From assembly GCA_022843045.1 (NCBI GenBank), contig JALHOJ010000003.1:41578-105577 (forward strand): a stretch of 64,000 nucleotides of DNA, read 5' to 3'. Positions 23,581 through 34,112 of this stretch are shown in pieces. The notes beneath the pieces are model-generated. The model had not been told where the DNA came from. It saw nothing but the letters and a program-made list of their open reading frames with translations, and ran no database searches. The DNA comes from Phycisphaerales bacterium. Its GTDB lineage: Bacteria; Planctomycetota; Phycisphaerae; Phycisphaerales; UBA1924. Each line of letters opens with the position of its first letter. The first letter of the stretch is position 1. Made by a program: the position numbers and the translations under genes.

Positions 23581-24891
23581 TCAGGGCTCTGCCAGCCACC
23601 TTTGGAGCACGACGCGGTCGGCGTCGGTCATGCGGGCGTCGTGCTTGAGATGGAACTCCATAGCTCGGATAAGGCCTCGGCTCTCCACATCTTCTCGGTT
23701 CATCGGCCGGAAATCCGAGTACCCGTGTTCCGCTTCGTGCTGTTCAAGTGACGAAGGCGAAGCGATGCCTGCTTCTCGGCGACGAAGCAGTGACATGCTC
23801 AATGGCAGCCGTCGGCACACAAGCCGCCAGCTCTTCTCAGCGTACATCGCAACGACCCAGTCCTTGCACTGGACGCGCTCAAACGCTTGGTACACATCGT
23901 CAAGTTCAGGCGATTCCTCCCGATACCCAAGGCGCGGCGGTGGGTCCCAGATGGGCGGGAAGTCCTTGCGTTCGAACCGAGACATATACCTCAGTCCGTC
24001 TACTACCGTGCCCGCAAGGAGCAACTTCGTCGCTTCGTGGCGGCGCTGCTGTGCAGGCTGCATCCAGACGATGCCGGCAGCAGCCACCAACGCGGCAGCC
24101 GACAGGCCGATCCACACGCTTGGTGCGATAGCGCGATCATCAGCCCGAGAGACGAACCACGCCGCGACCATGCGGCTGCCCCCGATCCACGCGGCGATCA
24201 GGAATACTGGCGTGAGCAACACGGCGAAGAACCCCACCATGAAGTTCATGGATGCGAGAGCCTCTTCTTCGGGCGAGTGCTGCATGCCCCCCATGAAGTC
24301 CACCACGGGCACCGGTGCGTAGAACGATGCGATTGCCATCGTGACGCTCGAGAAGAACAGCACGATCGGAAGAACGTGGCGGGCCTTGGCGCTCCACAAC
24401 ACGCAGAACACACGAGTAATGAGGGCAACGCGCCAGATCGAGACGATGGCGAGGGTCACGCCGTTGGCCTTGATGGACTGCAGGGGAGTGAGAAAGTGCT
24501 CGTAGGGAATGGCGTAGAGCCACGCCATCGGGCTGCACATCCAGAAGAGCGTCAGAAACACGAAGTAGCCGCGCCAGAAGCCGCCCGCTCCGCCCTCATC
24601 CACTGACTTTTTCGCGCTGGCGCGGCCCGCTTTTCCCGCCGCCCACCACACCAGCGCGAACATGCCCAGGGCGTTGGCGGTTGAGACGACGATGCCGTGC
24701 AGCAGGACGTGCCACTCGGCGAGCAGGTACGCGCCGTCGTAGTTGCGGGCGATGGAGCTGCTGAATACGAGCAGGAGCCCGACGAGCCACGCCCGGCGTG
24801 TGTTGGCGATGCGCTCGATTGCGGCGCGACGCCCGGCGAGGAACGCGGCGAGGTCGCCAAGGTTCATTCCAGTATTCTGCTGTTCAGTCAT
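23581..24891 (-). CDS. Multi-spanning membrane protein of unknown function
   Basis: A 436-residue protein I do not recognise. Hydrophobic segments occur at about 34-50, 62-85, 108-130, 145-160, 172-195, 215-238 and 262-280 (for example FMVGFFAVLLTPVFLIAAWI). A soluble C-terminal domain of about 150 residues follows, rich in charged and aromatic residues (WDPPPRLGYREESPELDDVY). Its ATG overlaps the stop codon of the upstream radical SAM gene (ATGA at 24890-24893), so the two are translationally coupled. This suggests the membrane protein acts with, or on the product of, the radical SAM enzyme. Confidence 0.7.
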   Translation of the reverse strand: MTEQQNTGMNLGDLAAFLAGRRAAIERIANTRRAWLVGLLLVFSSSIARNYDGAYLLAEWHVLLHGIVVSTANALGMFALVWWAAGKAGRASAKKSVDEGGAGGFWRGYFVFLTLFWMCSPMAWLYAIPYEHFLTPLQSIKANGVTLAIVSIWRVALITRVFCVLWSAKARHVLPIVLFFSSVTMAIASFYAPVPVVDFMGGMQHSPEEEALASMNFMVGFFAVLLTPVFLIAAWIGGSRMVAAWFVSRADDRAIAPSVWIGLSAAALVAAAGIVWMQPAQQRRHEATKLLLAGTVVDGLRYMSRFERKDFPPIWDPPPRLGYREESPELDDVYQAFERVQCKDWVVAMYAEKSWRLVCRRLPLSMSLLRRREAGIASPSSLEQHEAEHGYSDFRPMNREDVESRGLIRAMEFHLKHDARMTDADRVVLQRWLAEP

Positions 24892-26210
24892 CAGCGTGGC
24901 TCCGCGTATCGTCGACCCCAGATGCGTTGGCGGATCTCTAGGCGGCGAGCATGCTCCGATGGAGCGTGCACCATCGCGACAACGTTACGGAAGGCACGTT
25001 CCAATTGCTCGACGGTCATGCGAGAGGGCTGGTACCCAACGTCGAAGAGCGTGCACGACTCCCATGATCGATCGGGCAGCAATCGGCCCGCTCGCTCGAG
25101 CTTGGCACGCAGTCCGGTGCCAGGAAAGAGCGTCTGGACCGTGATCTGCACATCCGCAAGGGGCGATTGGATCAACCATTCACCCAGCGCGTGAATCGAA
25201 GACTCATCATCTTGATCGCCGCCGACAACGAAGCAGCCGATGACTGCTACGCCCGCGTCTTGCACTCGCTGCAACGCGTCCATCACGCGAGTCAGTTCGG
25301 CTCGCTTTGCTCCAAGACCTCCGTACGCGTCTGCGCCGAGCGCGAGCGTCTCGACACCCACGAGCACTTGCACGCAGCCGCTTTCGGCGAGACGTTCGAG
25401 CACGTCCGGGCGCTCGCCGATTCGCCAGTCGCATTCGGTAAACCAACGCACACCGCTTGCACGCATCACGTTCAGCAGTTCCTTTGCATCCCGCTTGCCA
25501 GCAAAGGTGTTGTCATCGGCGAGTTCGATGCACGCACGCGGCTGCTGGGCGGTGATGGCGGCGAGCTCCGCCGCGACTTGGGCAGCGGGTTTCTCTCGGA
25601 AGGGCCCCAGCAATCGGCTCGCGCCGCAAAACTCGCAGGCGAGCGGGCAGCCGCGGGCGGTTTGGAGGGTGTAGCGCGGGCGTTCGCGCCCGCTCAGCAA
25701 CTCCCAGCGGGGGATGGGCGCGTGCGCAAGATTGGCTGGCGCCGCTGCGCGATAGGTTGGCTGCAATCGCCCTGATTGTGCGTCGTGGAGCACCTGGTGC
25801 CAAACGTTCTCGCCTTCGCCGAGCACGACGGCATCGCAGTGGGCAATGGCTTCGGCCTCGCACGTCGAAACATGCAACCCGCCCATGACCACTTGCAGAC
25901 CCTCTTCGCGAAGCATGTCTGCGAGCGCGTAGGCGTCCAGCACCGATGCCGTCAGGGCGGAGATCGCCACCAATGTCGGCCGCTCCGATGAGATCCGCTG
26001 GGCCATCGCGCGGACGTCGCCGTTGCACTCGTGCCAGGTTGCATCCCAGTCGGGCGGCGTCAAACCCGCGAGGGTCAGGAGGCCCAGACTTGGGAGCGAT
26101 CCGATCGCGCCGGCTCGGGCGGCGAGCCCCGGTAGCGTCATGCCCAGCGCGAGCATCTCCGCTTCACGGATGCGAAACCCGGACATTGCGACGAAGGCCA
26201 CCCGCGGCAT
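24891..26210 (-). CDS. B12-binding-type radical SAM protein
   Basis: A 439-residue protein. The N-terminal about 150 residues form a Rossmann-like cobalamin-binding-type domain (LVAISALTASVLDAYALADM, VVMGGLHVSTCEAEA, VVLGEGE). The radical SAM core follows, with the 4Fe-4S motif CPLACEFC (CxxxCxxC) near residue 205, then helical and strand segments such as ELADDNTFAGKRDAKELL and a C-terminal QTLFPGTGL. This is the architecture of the YgiQ/BchE-like superfamily that includes methyltransferases and cyclases. Substrate is unknown. ATG 26210 (MPRVAFVAMSG) was chosen because it begins the first beta-strand; the frame extends 22 codons further. The last base of its stop region overlaps the next gene's ATG. 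Confidence 0.87.
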   Translation of the reverse strand: MPRVAFVAMSGFRIREAEMLALGMTLPGLAARAGAIGSLPSLGLLTLAGLTPPDWDATWHECNGDVRAMAQRISSERPTLVAISALTASVLDAYALADMLREEGLQVVMGGLHVSTCEAEAIAHCDAVVLGEGENVWHQVLHDAQSGRLQPTYRAAAPANLAHAPIPRWELLSGRERPRYTLQTARGCPLACEFCGASRLLGPFREKPAAQVAAELAAITAQQPRACIELADDNTFAGKRDAKELLNVMRASGVRWFTECDWRIGERPDVLERLAESGCVQVLVGVETLALGADAYGGLGAKRAELTRVMDALQRVQDAGVAVIGCFVVGGDQDDESSIHALGEWLIQSPLADVQITVQTLFPGTGLRAKLERAGRLLPDRSWESCTLFDVGYQPSRMTVEQLERAFRNVVAMVHAPSEHARRLEIRQRIWGRRYAEPR

Positions 26211-26294
26211 GAAAGACCGTACGCAAGCGTTCTCATGCGGTTCGCTGGGATGCTGTGGAAAGCTCGCCCAGACCATCGCCTGCCGTGCGTCGCG

Positions 26295-27824
26295 TCAGGC
26301 GCACTCTTCATCGAGTATTGTCTTGTGCCACTTGCAGTTCGTGCACCATGCGTGCAGGCTGAGCCAGGTGAAGAGGTCTTCGGGGCGCTTGCCGAGGTCT
26401 TCGGCTTCTTCGCGGCTGATGTCGCACTCGAGGGAGACGGCAAGGCGGAACTTCTCGCACCAGCAGCGGGGGCAGCGCAACTGGCGGATGGGTTTTCGCC
26501 GGGTGGGCTTGTCGTGGCCCAGTTCGGCGTCGTATCCGACGCGGGTGGCGTCTGCGACGACGATCGCTCGATCACGCTGCTTGGCCCCGATGTAGACAGG
26601 GCTTTGGAAGAGAAGGTCGTACTCCGTGGGGGAGCCCCACACTTCGAAGGCGTGGGACTCGCCTGGGCGGGCGATGCGCCAGATGATGCGGTTGTCGAAC
26701 TCGCTGCTGGGGAAGTCCTTGAAGGTGCCTGGCAGGCAGCGGCGGCGGAGGAAGGTGGGGGGGTTGGTTCGGAGGTATTCTCGGCTGACTGGCGTGTGTG
26801 AGTTGGATTTCTCGTCTGGTGCAACGGTCACGGATTCACGCTTCTGCGCCGCCTGAAGCTTGCGTTCGGCTTCATCAGCTTCGCGTGACAACGCTTCCAT
26901 GTCGCTTCCCAGAAGCAGTCCTTTGGATAGCAGCATGCATTCCCACCACGGGTCCGCTGCAATCCAACTAGGGCCGAGTAGCGACTCGCAAGCAGCACGC
27001 AGCGTGAAGGCATTGCACTTTCCGTCCTCGACGATCACGCGATTGCCCACAGTTGTGAAAGTAATCTGAGAGAACTTGGCATCGCTCTTCCAGGCCGATG
27101 GAGCGAGCGTTCTCGGCAGAGAAAGCAGGTGATCTCTGCCGCCCAAGCGTTTGAGGTGATGTTCGGTGAGCAACGTGAGCCACGCATGGGACCGAACGAA
27201 AAGGCGGCGGGACTCGCGAGCCGATTGCCACATCCAGAATCGTCGAGACCACTCCGCTGTGTGGCAATAGCTTTCAGGATCGGAGCAGTAGCCACTTGAA
27301 GCAACAGATGCAACGGTCCAATCGGCGGAAAAGCAGGTTGGTGCTGACGCAACGTCAATCATCGACTGTCGAATCGACTTCGCCAATGCGGACAAGCATC
27401 TGCTAGGAACCCCATCAAGCCGGATGCACGCCTTCAGCGAGCAATAGGTGGATCCCTCGAATACAACGTTCTCCCAAGCGAGCTGAAACACCTTGCTGTG
27501 GCGAATGTCTGACTCTGTGCCTTCGATCCAGAGATCTGTGAGCTTTGAGAAGTCACTGGTAATCGCAGTCCAATTGTTAAGGATCCATCGAATCGGACGC
27601 GGTAATCGAGATTGAAGCACGCTGGCCTCGGGCAGTGAGAAAACTCGCAGGCCAGCCTTGCCCATGCACTCCCCGAGCGTTCGAGCAAGCCCCAGCATCG
27701 CCCGCTCGGCCTGAGGGCAAAACTCCTCGAAGTGCGCGGCGAAAACAATCGCCGGCTCAACGGGATTGAGCTCTCGGAACCTGCGCGAGCCGGTGGACTT
27801 CGGGACAGCGCTTCTTCCTGCCAT
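26295..27824 (-). CDS. Hypothetical protein with C-terminal Cys-rich zinc-ribbon-like end
   Basis: A protein of 509 residues that I cannot assign. The first half is Trp- and Ser-rich with the segment PAIVFAAHFEEFCPQAERAM. The middle has an Arg/Lys-rich helical stretch (SREADEAERKLQAAQKRE). The C-terminus carries paired Cys motifs, CPRCWCEKF and, 40 residues later, CTNCKWHK, consistent with one zinc ribbon. There is no signal peptide or membrane segment. GC content is visibly lower than in neighbouring genes (many AAG, TCG, GAT and ATC codons with A/T third positions), which points to horizontal acquisition. ATG 27824 starts the frame. It lies 39 bases beyond the prkA stop and could share its transcript. 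Confidence 0.65.
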   Translation of the reverse strand: MAGRSAVPKSTGSRRFRELNPVEPAIVFAAHFEEFCPQAERAMLGLARTLGECMGKAGLRVFSLPEASVLQSRLPRPIRWILNNWTAITSDFSKLTDLWIEGTESDIRHSKVFQLAWENVVFEGSTYCSLKACIRLDGVPSRCLSALAKSIRQSMIDVASAPTCFSADWTVASVASSGYCSDPESYCHTAEWSRRFWMWQSARESRRLFVRSHAWLTLLTEHHLKRLGGRDHLLSLPRTLAPSAWKSDAKFSQITFTTVGNRVIVEDGKCNAFTLRAACESLLGPSWIAADPWWECMLLSKGLLLGSDMEALSREADEAERKLQAAQKRESVTVAPDEKSNSHTPVSREYLRTNPPTFLRRRCLPGTFKDFPSSEFDNRIIWRIARPGESHAFEVWGSPTEYDLLFQSPVYIGAKQRDRAIVVADATRVGYDAELGHDKPTRRKPIRQLRCPRCWCEKFRLAVSLECDISREEAEDLGKRPEDLFTWLSLHAWCTNCKWHKTILDEECA

Positions 27825-27863
27825 TCACGACGGTAGTCGCGTGCAATGGCAAGCGCGGCGATG

Positions 27864-30107
<2,244 letters not shown>

Positions 30108-30539
30108 GTGCTGCCTCCCGGCCGGTTGAGGGCCGTGCATTCGACCAAGTCGGACCGAGGCTGTGTTTCAAGCCTGGTTCGGTTGGGCCGCGTCGGCGTT
30201 TGCCGGGCGGCAGCGTGCGTCTCAAGAGTCTGTACGCACGAAGAGCTCGGGGGATCGGCTGCGGGCCCCCTAGTGGCCCATAAGTGCTGTATCGACGCAA
30301 GGTTGGGGGTCGGGTGAGAGCAAGTTGAGCAAAATTGGACGCTCGGACTTGGGGCGAAAAGTGGCCAAACTTGAGGTCAGATGCCCTCCGGCGGGCTAGT
30401 GAGGCAAAAGGGTCGGTTTGCACAGACGGCACAGGCGATGCTCACGGCGGGCGCGGTGCGGGCGTGCCACACGATGCGTCGGCGGGTGAATCGCCGGAGT
30501 GGGTGGGGATGCGGGTTGCGTGGTGATGGATGCGATCCG

Positions 30540-31979
30540 ATGCAGGTGGCGGTGCCCCTTCACACACTCAAGACCGGCAAGTTGCGTCATCGCGGCGCGT
30601 GGATCGCGGCGACGATTCTGCTCCAATCGCTCGTGCTGGGCGTGGGGGGCTACACGCTGTTCCAGACGACCAAGTATGGCCTGGAGTCGGGCGTGAGCGA
30701 GGGGCTGTCCGCGGAGAACGTGCGGCTGGCAGAGAACTTTCTGCAGCTCGTGCGTCGGCACGCGTCGGAGCCGTTTGCGTATGGCTCGATCGCGTGGGAA
30801 GCGGTGCAGCGGGAGGCGGAGCGGGTTGCGCTGCCGGCGGGGTGCCAGCTCATGGTGCTGGATGAGTTCAACCGAGTGCTGTGCCACTCGGAGCTTGAGC
30901 AAACGCCCGCGCTGCGCCGGCTAGACCTGACGTGGCAGCAGGTGCGGGATGCGAGCGATGGATCGATCCAGACGATCGCGCTGCTGGAGCCGCTCGGGCA
31001 GGCAATTGCGCTGCGCGACGCCGTGAGCGATCAGACGACGATGGCGTTGGTGGCGGATGATCGGGCGAAGGTGAAGGTGCTGGTGCATCGCGAGGCGGCG
31101 GGGGCGCAGCTGGCCAGCGCGAGCGTGACGGGGGACGCGCTGGTGTGGGCGGCGGGGTGCGGGGTGCTGCTGGTGGGGCTGACGCTCCTGGGCTCGATCG
31201 CGCTGGTGCGGCGGTATGACAGTGCGGTGGAGCGACTGAACGAGCAGCTTGAGCATGAAGTGGATCGGCGCACGCGCCAGGGCCTGACGATCCGCAACGG
31301 GCTGGTGTTCGGGCTCGCGAAGCTCGCGGAAGAGCGCGACAACGACACCGGGCGGCACCTGGAACGCATCTGCCAATACTCCGCGCTGCTGGCGAGCGAA
31401 CTTCGGAGCAAGGGCGAGTTTGGTGAGATCACGCCGATGTGGATCGATCGCCTCCGGCTCGCGGCGTCGATGCACGACATCGGCAAGGTGGGCATCCCCG
31501 ACAGCATCCTGCACAAGCCCGGGCCGCTCACACCCACGGAGCGAGTGATCATGCAGGAGCACGCGCGGATAGGCGCGGAGACGATTGCCGCGATTCGCCA
31601 GCGGGTTGGAGATGATGAACTGCTCAACATGGGGTTGCAGGTCGCGCTGTCGCATCACGAACGATTTGACGGGGCTGGGTATCCGCATCGCCTTCAGGGC
31701 GAGCAGATTCCGCTGGCGGCGCGGATTGTCGCGCTGGCGGACGTGTACGACGCGCTCACAACGGCCCGGCCGTACAAGCAGGCGATGACGCACGATCAGG
31801 CCCGGGCGATCATCCGCGAGCAGCGCGACAAGCAGTTTGATCCGCGCATCGTCGACGCGTTTGAGTGGATTCACCGCGAGATGGACGCGACCCGGCATGA
31901 CCTGGCGTGCGAAGATGCGGCGCTCAAGCCGCTGATCGAGCGGCGGATGAGTCTGGTCGCGGCGCGGGTGGCGGCTTAA
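30540..31979 (+). CDS. Membrane HD-GYP domain phosphodiesterase
   Basis: A 479-residue sensor protein. A transmembrane helix (ATILLQSLVLGVGGYTLF) lies near residue 25, then a periplasmic sensor region of about 140 residues, a second helix (VWAAGCGVLLVGLTLLGSIA) near 205, a short coiled coil, and the HD-GYP domain. The metal-site motifs are complete: ERDNDTGRHLER, MHDIGKVGIPD, and HHERFDGAGYPHRLQG, ending in ADVYDALTTARPYK. These support hydrolysis of cyclic di-GMP to pGpG/GMP. No REC domain is present, so input is by the external sensor. ATG 30540 (MQVAVPLH) puts the first helix near the N-terminus; the frame is open for 53 codons upstream. Confidence 0.9.
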   Translation: MQVAVPLHTLKTGKLRHRGAWIAATILLQSLVLGVGGYTLFQTTKYGLESGVSEGLSAENVRLAENFLQLVRRHASEPFAYGSIAWEAVQREAERVALPAGCQLMVLDEFNRVLCHSELEQTPALRRLDLTWQQVRDASDGSIQTIALLEPLGQAIALRDAVSDQTTMALVADDRAKVKVLVHREAAGAQLASASVTGDALVWAAGCGVLLVGLTLLGSIALVRRYDSAVERLNEQLEHEVDRRTRQGLTIRNGLVFGLAKLAEERDNDTGRHLERICQYSALLASELRSKGEFGEITPMWIDRLRLAASMHDIGKVGIPDSILHKPGPLTPTERVIMQEHARIGAETIAAIRQRVGDDELLNMGLQVALSHHERFDGAGYPHRLQGEQIPLAARIVALADVYDALTTARPYKQAMTHDQARAIIREQRDKQFDPRIVDAFEWIHREMDATRHDLACEDAALKPLIERRMSLVAARVAA

Positions 31980-32028
31980 GAGATTGACCGCGGAGGTCGC
32001 GGAGAGCGCGGAGGGGGAGGAGTGGGGC

Positions 32029-32108
32029 CGCGGATCTTCGCGGATTGGCGCGGATAGAAACACGGCCCTGTCTTGATCCGCGTTCATCCGCGCAAATCCG
32101 CGGCCACT
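32029..32108. repeat. GCGGATT-word palindrome between convergent genes
   Basis: The left arm has GGCCGCGGATCTTCGCGGAT and continues GGCGCGGAT. The right arm (about 32074-32108) is its near-perfect inverse (ATCCGCG, CATCCGCGC, AAATCCGCGGCC). Arms are about 30 bp with a loop of about 20. It lies between the stop of the HD-GYP gene and the stop of scpA, and is preceded at 31985-32020 by GCGGAGG/TCGCGGAG words forming a single arm. Confidence 0.7.
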
Positions 32109-32132
32109 CTACTTCTTTTGGTATTGGTGCCG

Positions 32133-33005
32133 TTACGGGGTCTGCTGGGCCGACTCGCGGGCCCGCACCAGGATCGTGCCGCCCACGCCCACTTGCCGCA
32201 CGCCCACCTTGCCGTTGCGAACCAGTTCGAGCAGCGCGAGGAAAAGGCCGACCATTTCGGAGCGGCTGCGGCCTTGGAAGAACTCGCGGAGTTCCATTTC
32301 GCTGTCGGCTGGGACGCTCGGGGTGCTGGCCAGCTTCGTCACGCGGTCTTGCAGGCGGGCGACGATGTCCGCTGCGTGGATCTCCAAAGGCGTGTCGTCG
32401 AAGGTGACCTGGTGCTCGCCCAACTTGTCGAAGTTGACCGTGTCGACGATCTTCTTGAAGGCTTCGACGAGGTCGACAAGGCTCAGGTCTTCGAGGTCGA
32501 GGTCCGCGGCTTGCCCGGCGAGCACTTCCTTGAGGGCGTCGTTGTCGATGGCTGCGCGGGCCGCGCCGTAGCGGCGGGACCATTCGTCGGCGCGTTGCTC
32601 GAGGGCGTCGGCGGCGTCGCGGTAGCGCTTGTATTCGAGGAGTTGGCGGACGAGCTCGGCGCGGGGGTCCTCGGCGGGCAGGGCGGGGCCGGTGTCAGGG
32701 CCTTCGGCCTGGGCCGGGCGCGGCATGAGCATGCGGCTCTTGATTTCGGTCAGCATCGCCGCCATCACGAGGAATTCGCCAGCCTCGTCGATGTCGAGGC
32801 GGCTGGCGTGGACCTGCTGGAACTGGGCGACGTACGCGAGGTACTGATCGGTGATGCTGGCGATGGGGATGTCGTGGAGGTCGACCTCGTTCTTGCGAAT
32901 GAGGAACAGCAAGAGATCGAGGGGGCCCTCGAAGGCTTCGAGTTTGACGCGGTAGTCCTCTCCCAGCACGGGGAGAGGGTAGGCGAAGGTTGCTGGATGC
33001 GGCAT
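32133..33005 (-). CDS. scpA: Segregation and condensation protein A
   Basis: The kleisin subunit of the SMC-ScpAB chromosome condensation complex, 290 residues. The N-terminal SMC-binding helical domain has the family signature VKLEAFEGPLDLLLFLIRKN and VDLHDIPIASITDQYL. ASRLDIDEAGEFLVMAAMLT follows, then the LEIKSRMLMPR-type element; the C-terminal winged helix (residues about 215-285) begins around AADIVARLQDRVTKLA. Residues 100-120 form a variable linker. scpB is not next to it; the downstream direction meets HD-GYP convergently, and the upstream neighbour on the same strand is a hypothetical membrane protein. Confidence 0.93.
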   Translation of the reverse strand: MPHPATFAYPLPVLGEDYRVKLEAFEGPLDLLLFLIRKNEVDLHDIPIASITDQYLAYVAQFQQVHASRLDIDEAGEFLVMAAMLTEIKSRMLMPRPAQAEGPDTGPALPAEDPRAELVRQLLEYKRYRDAADALEQRADEWSRRYGAARAAIDNDALKEVLAGQAADLDLEDLSLVDLVEAFKKIVDTVNFDKLGEHQVTFDDTPLEIHAADIVARLQDRVTKLASTPSVPADSEMELREFFQGRSRSEMVGLFLALLELVRNGKVGVRQVGVGGTILVRARESAQQTP

Positions 33006-33023
33006 ATGCCGCGGCGAGAGAGA

Positions 33024-34022
33024 TCAGAGGCCTTGCAGGTTACTCAAGTGGGTGTCGAGCATGAAGAGCACCCCGCCGAGGTGAACTCGGGGTATGCCCA
33101 GACGGTGGGCGACGACTGGATCTTTCGCGGTGATTGCGCCGTCTTTGACATTCCATGATTCCTTTGACGCGGAGAGCAGATCGCACTCTTGGATCACCAG
33201 ACCGCAGGCGTCACTCAGCGACCCAGCGGCCATTTCACGGAAGTTGAGGCGGGCTTGGTTTGACGCGCGGACCGATCGGTGGAATGTGTCCGACTCGGAC
33301 GCGCCAGCGGCGACGAGTGCTGTCTTCATCGCCTCAGGTTCGTCGCGCAAGGTGGCCCGCAGGGCGTTGAGCTCCCGTTGCAACGCGATGGCGGCGGCCC
33401 GGCGGTCGGCGATGGTCTGCTTGTCTGGCGCGGGCGGAGATGCAATCGTCGCTGACCAGGCGCGGACCTTGTCGGCGAGGCCTTTGCAGGATTCGTCGAG
33501 CGCGGCTAGCCGCTTGGCTTGAACTTCGTCCAGCGCGTCGGCGAGCGGGTCCTTCGCGGCGGGGGGGGCCATTCGCTGGGGCTGGGAAGCGTTGGGCGAA
33601 GTTTGCGGCGAGGGCTTTGGGCTGGTGTGCATCGGCGATGGCGGACTGGTGGCCGCTGCGCGGATCGGGGTGATGGGTGCCGGAGTTTGGGCGATCGATG
33701 TGCGTGGCGTACCGATCACGCCAAAGGCGCGAAGGACGTTGATGCCGACGGCCAGATTGAGCAGCAGCAGTATTGTGCCGACGACGCCCGTCGCGAGGGC
33801 TTGGCTGCGCCGCTCCGCGAGGCGGCTCGCGAGCGGGATCATGAGCAGGGCGACGACGATCGGACCGATCCACGACCCCGCGGCGCGTCCCGTGTTGTAC
33901 GCGCCGCTGGAAGTGGGGGCTTGGGGCACGCCCTTGATGCCCAGCGTGATGGCGAGGGCGATGGCCAGCACTGCGAGGAGTGCGACCACGGGCACTAGAG
34001 TGAAGGCACGGCGTGTACGCAT
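33024..34022 (-). CDS. Hypothetical membrane protein with Pro-rich linker
   Basis: A 332-residue protein I do not recognise. Three hydrophobic segments fall within the first 100 residues (LVPVVALLAVLAIALAITLG, GPIVVALLMIPLA, GVVGTILLLLNLAVGINVL), followed by a Pro/Ser/Thr linker (about 105-145) and a helical C-terminal domain with KRLAALDESCKGLADKVRAW and QRELNALRATLRDEPEAMKT. The domain probably lies on the periplasmic or cytoplasmic face; the topology is undecided. ATG 34022 (MRTRRAFTL) precedes the first helix directly. It ends 19 bases before scpA on the same strand. Confidence 0.65.
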   Translation of the reverse strand: MRTRRAFTLVPVVALLAVLAIALAITLGIKGVPQAPTSSGAYNTGRAAGSWIGPIVVALLMIPLASRLAERRSQALATGVVGTILLLLNLAVGINVLRAFGVIGTPRTSIAQTPAPITPIRAAATSPPSPMHTSPKPSPQTSPNASQPQRMAPPAAKDPLADALDEVQAKRLAALDESCKGLADKVRAWSATIASPPAPDKQTIADRRAAAIALQRELNALRATLRDEPEAMKTALVAAGASESDTFHRSVRASNQARLNFREMAAGSLSDACGLVIQECDLLSASKESWNVKDGAITAKDPVVAHRLGIPRVHLGGVLFMLDTHLSNLQGL

Positions 34023-34112
34023 GAGTTCAGCATACCACATGCGATCGAGTCGCACAAGGACTTCGTGTCGGCTTCTCGCGTGTCCAGATAGCGGACCGGG
34101 GTAGTCACTCGG

